From assembly GCF_003315635.1 (NCBI RefSeq), contig NZ_PDCG01000003.1, positions 124,001-188,000 on the forward strand: DNA of 64,000 nt, written 5' to 3'. Each line of letters starts with the position of its first letter. The first letter of the stretch is position 1. Below the pieces are notes generated by a model that searched no databases, was not told the origin of the DNA, and was given only the letters and a program-made list of their open reading frames with translations. The stretch is from Bifidobacterium aemilianum. Its GTDB lineage: Bacteria > Actinomycetota > Actinomycetes > Actinomycetales > Bifidobacteriaceae. Positions 62,896-64,000 of the stretch are shown here, piece after piece. The position numbers were made by a program, and so were the translations under genes.

Positions 62896-63011
62896 CAAGC
62901 TAGATGATTTGTCCATACAAATCAAGCTCGACCCCCCTGCGGGGCCCTGCGGGCACCCTGCAGGAGGAAGGACCCGAGTGCCGAAGGCTTGGACGACACG
63001 CCAAAGGCGTG
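62896..63011. other. Candidate origin of transfer region
   Basis: Between the hexamer tract and mobC-relaxase. It contains a 7-bp hairpin GATTTGT-ccat-ACAAATC (62906-62923), a direct repeat CCCTGCGGG near 62935-62955, and hairpin CACGCC-aaa-GGCGTG (62997-63011). Position just upstream of mobC and relaxase is usual for oriT. Confidence 0.4.
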
Positions 63012-63035
63012 ACATATGGGCTGGCGGGGACGGCC

Positions 63036-63428
63036 ATGGCCGGCCATAACCAAAGCGGAAGGACTGGCCAGCCACTCACGCGCAGAATCCAATTCAGGGT
63101 CAGCGACCAGGACCACGAGCTCATGCGAAACACGGCCGAGCGATATGGCATGAGCATGGCACACGCCGCCGTCGAGCTCTTCCGAAGAGACAACGGCCAA
63201 AGCAGGGAACCCGACGAGGACATGGAACGCCTCATCGGCGAACTCACGGAAATCCGCACCCAGATCTGGCGCATAGGACACAACGTCAACCAGATAGCCC
63301 ACGTGGCCAACGCGAACGGGGAGACCGACGGCCAGGACCAGAAGACGGCCGCCCAGGCAGCCAGGCTGGTCGAACATCTGCTTGACCGGCAGGACCGGAT
63401 CCTGGCCGAGTTCGGGGAGGGACGATGA
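63036..63428 (+). CDS. mobC: MobC-family relaxosome protein
   Basis: About 130 residues. The N-terminal part has an RHH pattern (LTRRIQFRVSDQDHELMRNTAERYGMSMAHAAVELFRR), and the C-terminal part carries the MobC signature IGHNVNQIAHVAN with the Asn-Gln-Ile-Ala core. MobC binds oriT and helps the relaxase open the strands. The start is uncertain: ATG 63036 is taken, but the frame is open upstream to 62904 and no good ribosome site was found. Its stop overlaps the relaxase ATG (ATGA), so they are coupled. Confidence 0.8.
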   Translation: MAGHNQSGRTGQPLTRRIQFRVSDQDHELMRNTAERYGMSMAHAAVELFRRDNGQSREPDEDMERLIGELTEIRTQIWRIGHNVNQIAHVANANGETDGQDQKTAAQAARLVEHLLDRQDRILAEFGEGR

Positions 63429-64000
63429 TACCCAACATCAGCAGAGGGTCAAACCCGGCCGGCCTGTTCCGTTACCTCTTCGGCAAAGGCAGGGCCAACG
63501 AGCACCGCGACCAACACCTCATATGCTCCAGCAACGACCTGGGCGACCTCTTCGACCTCGATGGCCAGCCCAAGGATACCTTCGCTGAAATCGGACGTCG
63601 CTTCGACCGTCGCTACCAGCTCCTGCGGGAGAGGAACGACCCCTACCCGCCCGACCGGCGCGGGAAAAAGAACCCAGAGCGCGAACCAGGCAAGGACCGG
63701 GTCTGGCACTGCTCTCTAGCCATCAAGGCCGGCGACGGCATCCTCACCGACCAGCAATGGGAACGAATCATCACACGCTACCTGGTCGGGATGAACCTCA
63801 TTGACAAGGACGGCAAGGGAGCCACTTGGATGGCCGTCAGACACGGCCTGTCCAAGGCTGGCAACGACCACATCCACATCGCAGTCCAACTCGCCGCCGA
63901 CCAATGGATCAACCCCTGGCATGACCGGGTCAACGCGCAGGCCACCTGCAGGAGGATGGAACGGCAGATGCCTGAGCTGCGCCCCATCGGCCTTGCCGCC
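63425..64000 (+). CDS. Relaxase / mobilization nuclease, N-terminal part (runs off window)
   Basis: An open frame of 192 codons with no stop before the window end. It starts MIPNISRGSNPAGLFRYLFGKGRANEH and contains VWHCSLAIKAGDGILT followed by HGLSKAGNDHIHIAVQL; the HIH pair is the metal-binding relaxase motif III, and VWH the preceding strand seen in actinobacterial relaxases (MobA/VirD2-like). The catalytic tyrosine cannot be assigned with certainty; Tyr17 is a candidate. ATG 63425 overlaps the mobC stop. It nicks oriT to start transfer. Confidence 0.85.
   Translation, partial: MIPNISRGSNPAGLFRYLFGKGRANEHRDQHLICSSNDLGDLFDLDGQPKDTFAEIGRRFDRRYQLLRERNDPYPPDRRGKKNPEREPGKDRVWHCSLAIKAGDGILTDQQWERIITRYLVGMNLIDKDGKGATWMAVRHGLSKAGNDHIHIAVQLAADQWINPWHDRVNAQATCRRMERQMPELRPIGLAA

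Larger units (their letters stand above)
51541..64000. mobile_element. Integrated mobilizable/conjugative element, left part
   Basis: Starts at the tRNA-Lys half-site, with a tyrosine integrase 210 bases inside. It then carries a toxin-antitoxin pair, ParB-like and DUF4192-like proteins, an envelope hydrolase operon, topoisomerase III, an RHH protein, MobC and a relaxase. Codon use (very CCC/GCC/ACC-rich from 54.4 kb on) and hairpin-filled intergenic DNA differ from the flanking chromosome. The right end, any coupling protein and the VirB-type transfer genes are outside the window, so ICE versus IME cannot be settled. Confidence 0.85.

Noticed and set aside
62843..63049. Gly-Ile repeat protein from the hexamer tract
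   Set aside because: The frame is generated by the repeat itself and runs through the hairpins of the oriT candidate; no ribosome site.

Overview
The window looks like a bifidobacterial chromosome (Bifidobacteriaceae, high-GC Actinobacteria). The reasons are a GC-rich sequence with AAGGAG-type ribosome sites, the IlvC protein, the pgl-opcA-zwf block next to gnd, a class Ib nrdHIEF operon, an LPxTG pilin and sortase-anchored extracellular proteins, a surface GH43 arabinan enzyme and YhgE/Pip membrane proteins. I cannot name the species from the sequence alone.

Layout. 0-6 kb: end of an MFS transporter, ilvC, and a large secreted two-domain GH43 glycosidase. 6-10 kb: two divergent amino-acid permeases. 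9.7-14.1 kb: a MarR regulator and a two-subunit ABC exporter that share a repeated operator. 14.1-16.1 kb: a strange pyrimidine-rich/purine-rich non-coding block built around nested perfect inverted repeats, then a frameshifted gene. 16.3-23.2 kb: two coupled YhgE/Pip proteins and a CmpB-like membrane protein. 23.7-25.8 kb: a pilin gene with a structured leader. 26.4-31 kb: nrdH-nrdI-nrdE-orf58-nrdF on the minus strand, with paired NrdR boxes upstream. 31.3-34 kb: a TetR regulator and a divergent 14-TM drug exporter. 34.2-36.1 kb: an AT-richer scar with DUF3800 and XRE pseudogenes. 36.3-41.3 kb: oxidative pentose phosphate genes. 41.7-42.8 kb: a second, solitary nrdF. 44-46 kb: trpE-trpG. 46.1-50.7 kb: a large LPFTG surface protein and a small membrane-anchored protein.

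From 51.54 kb to the right edge lies an integrated mobilizable or conjugative element. Its left end is the 3' half of a tRNA-Lys(UUU) gene, followed by a tyrosine integrase, a BrnT-like toxin/RHH antitoxin pair, a ParB-like protein, a DUF4192-like protein, a secreted CHAP plus lysozyme-like cell-wall hydrolase operon, topoisomerase III, MobC and the start of a relaxase. Its intergenic regions are full of duplicated hairpin elements. Two of them flank different genes as matching leader and trailer copies, and another shows compensatory base changes.

The strongest finding is the second NrdF (41701-42762). It keeps the radical Tyr, one Asp and both His, but the three metal-binding Glu are Gln, Ser and Lys. 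That is the QSK signature of the recently recognised metal-free class Ie ribonucleotide reductase (DOPA radical). It sits about 11 kb from a complete class Ib operon containing a canonical metal-binding NrdF, and both loci carry paired NrdR boxes at nearly identical spacing. The cell may therefore swap a metal-dependent for a metal-independent radical subunit on the same NrdE.
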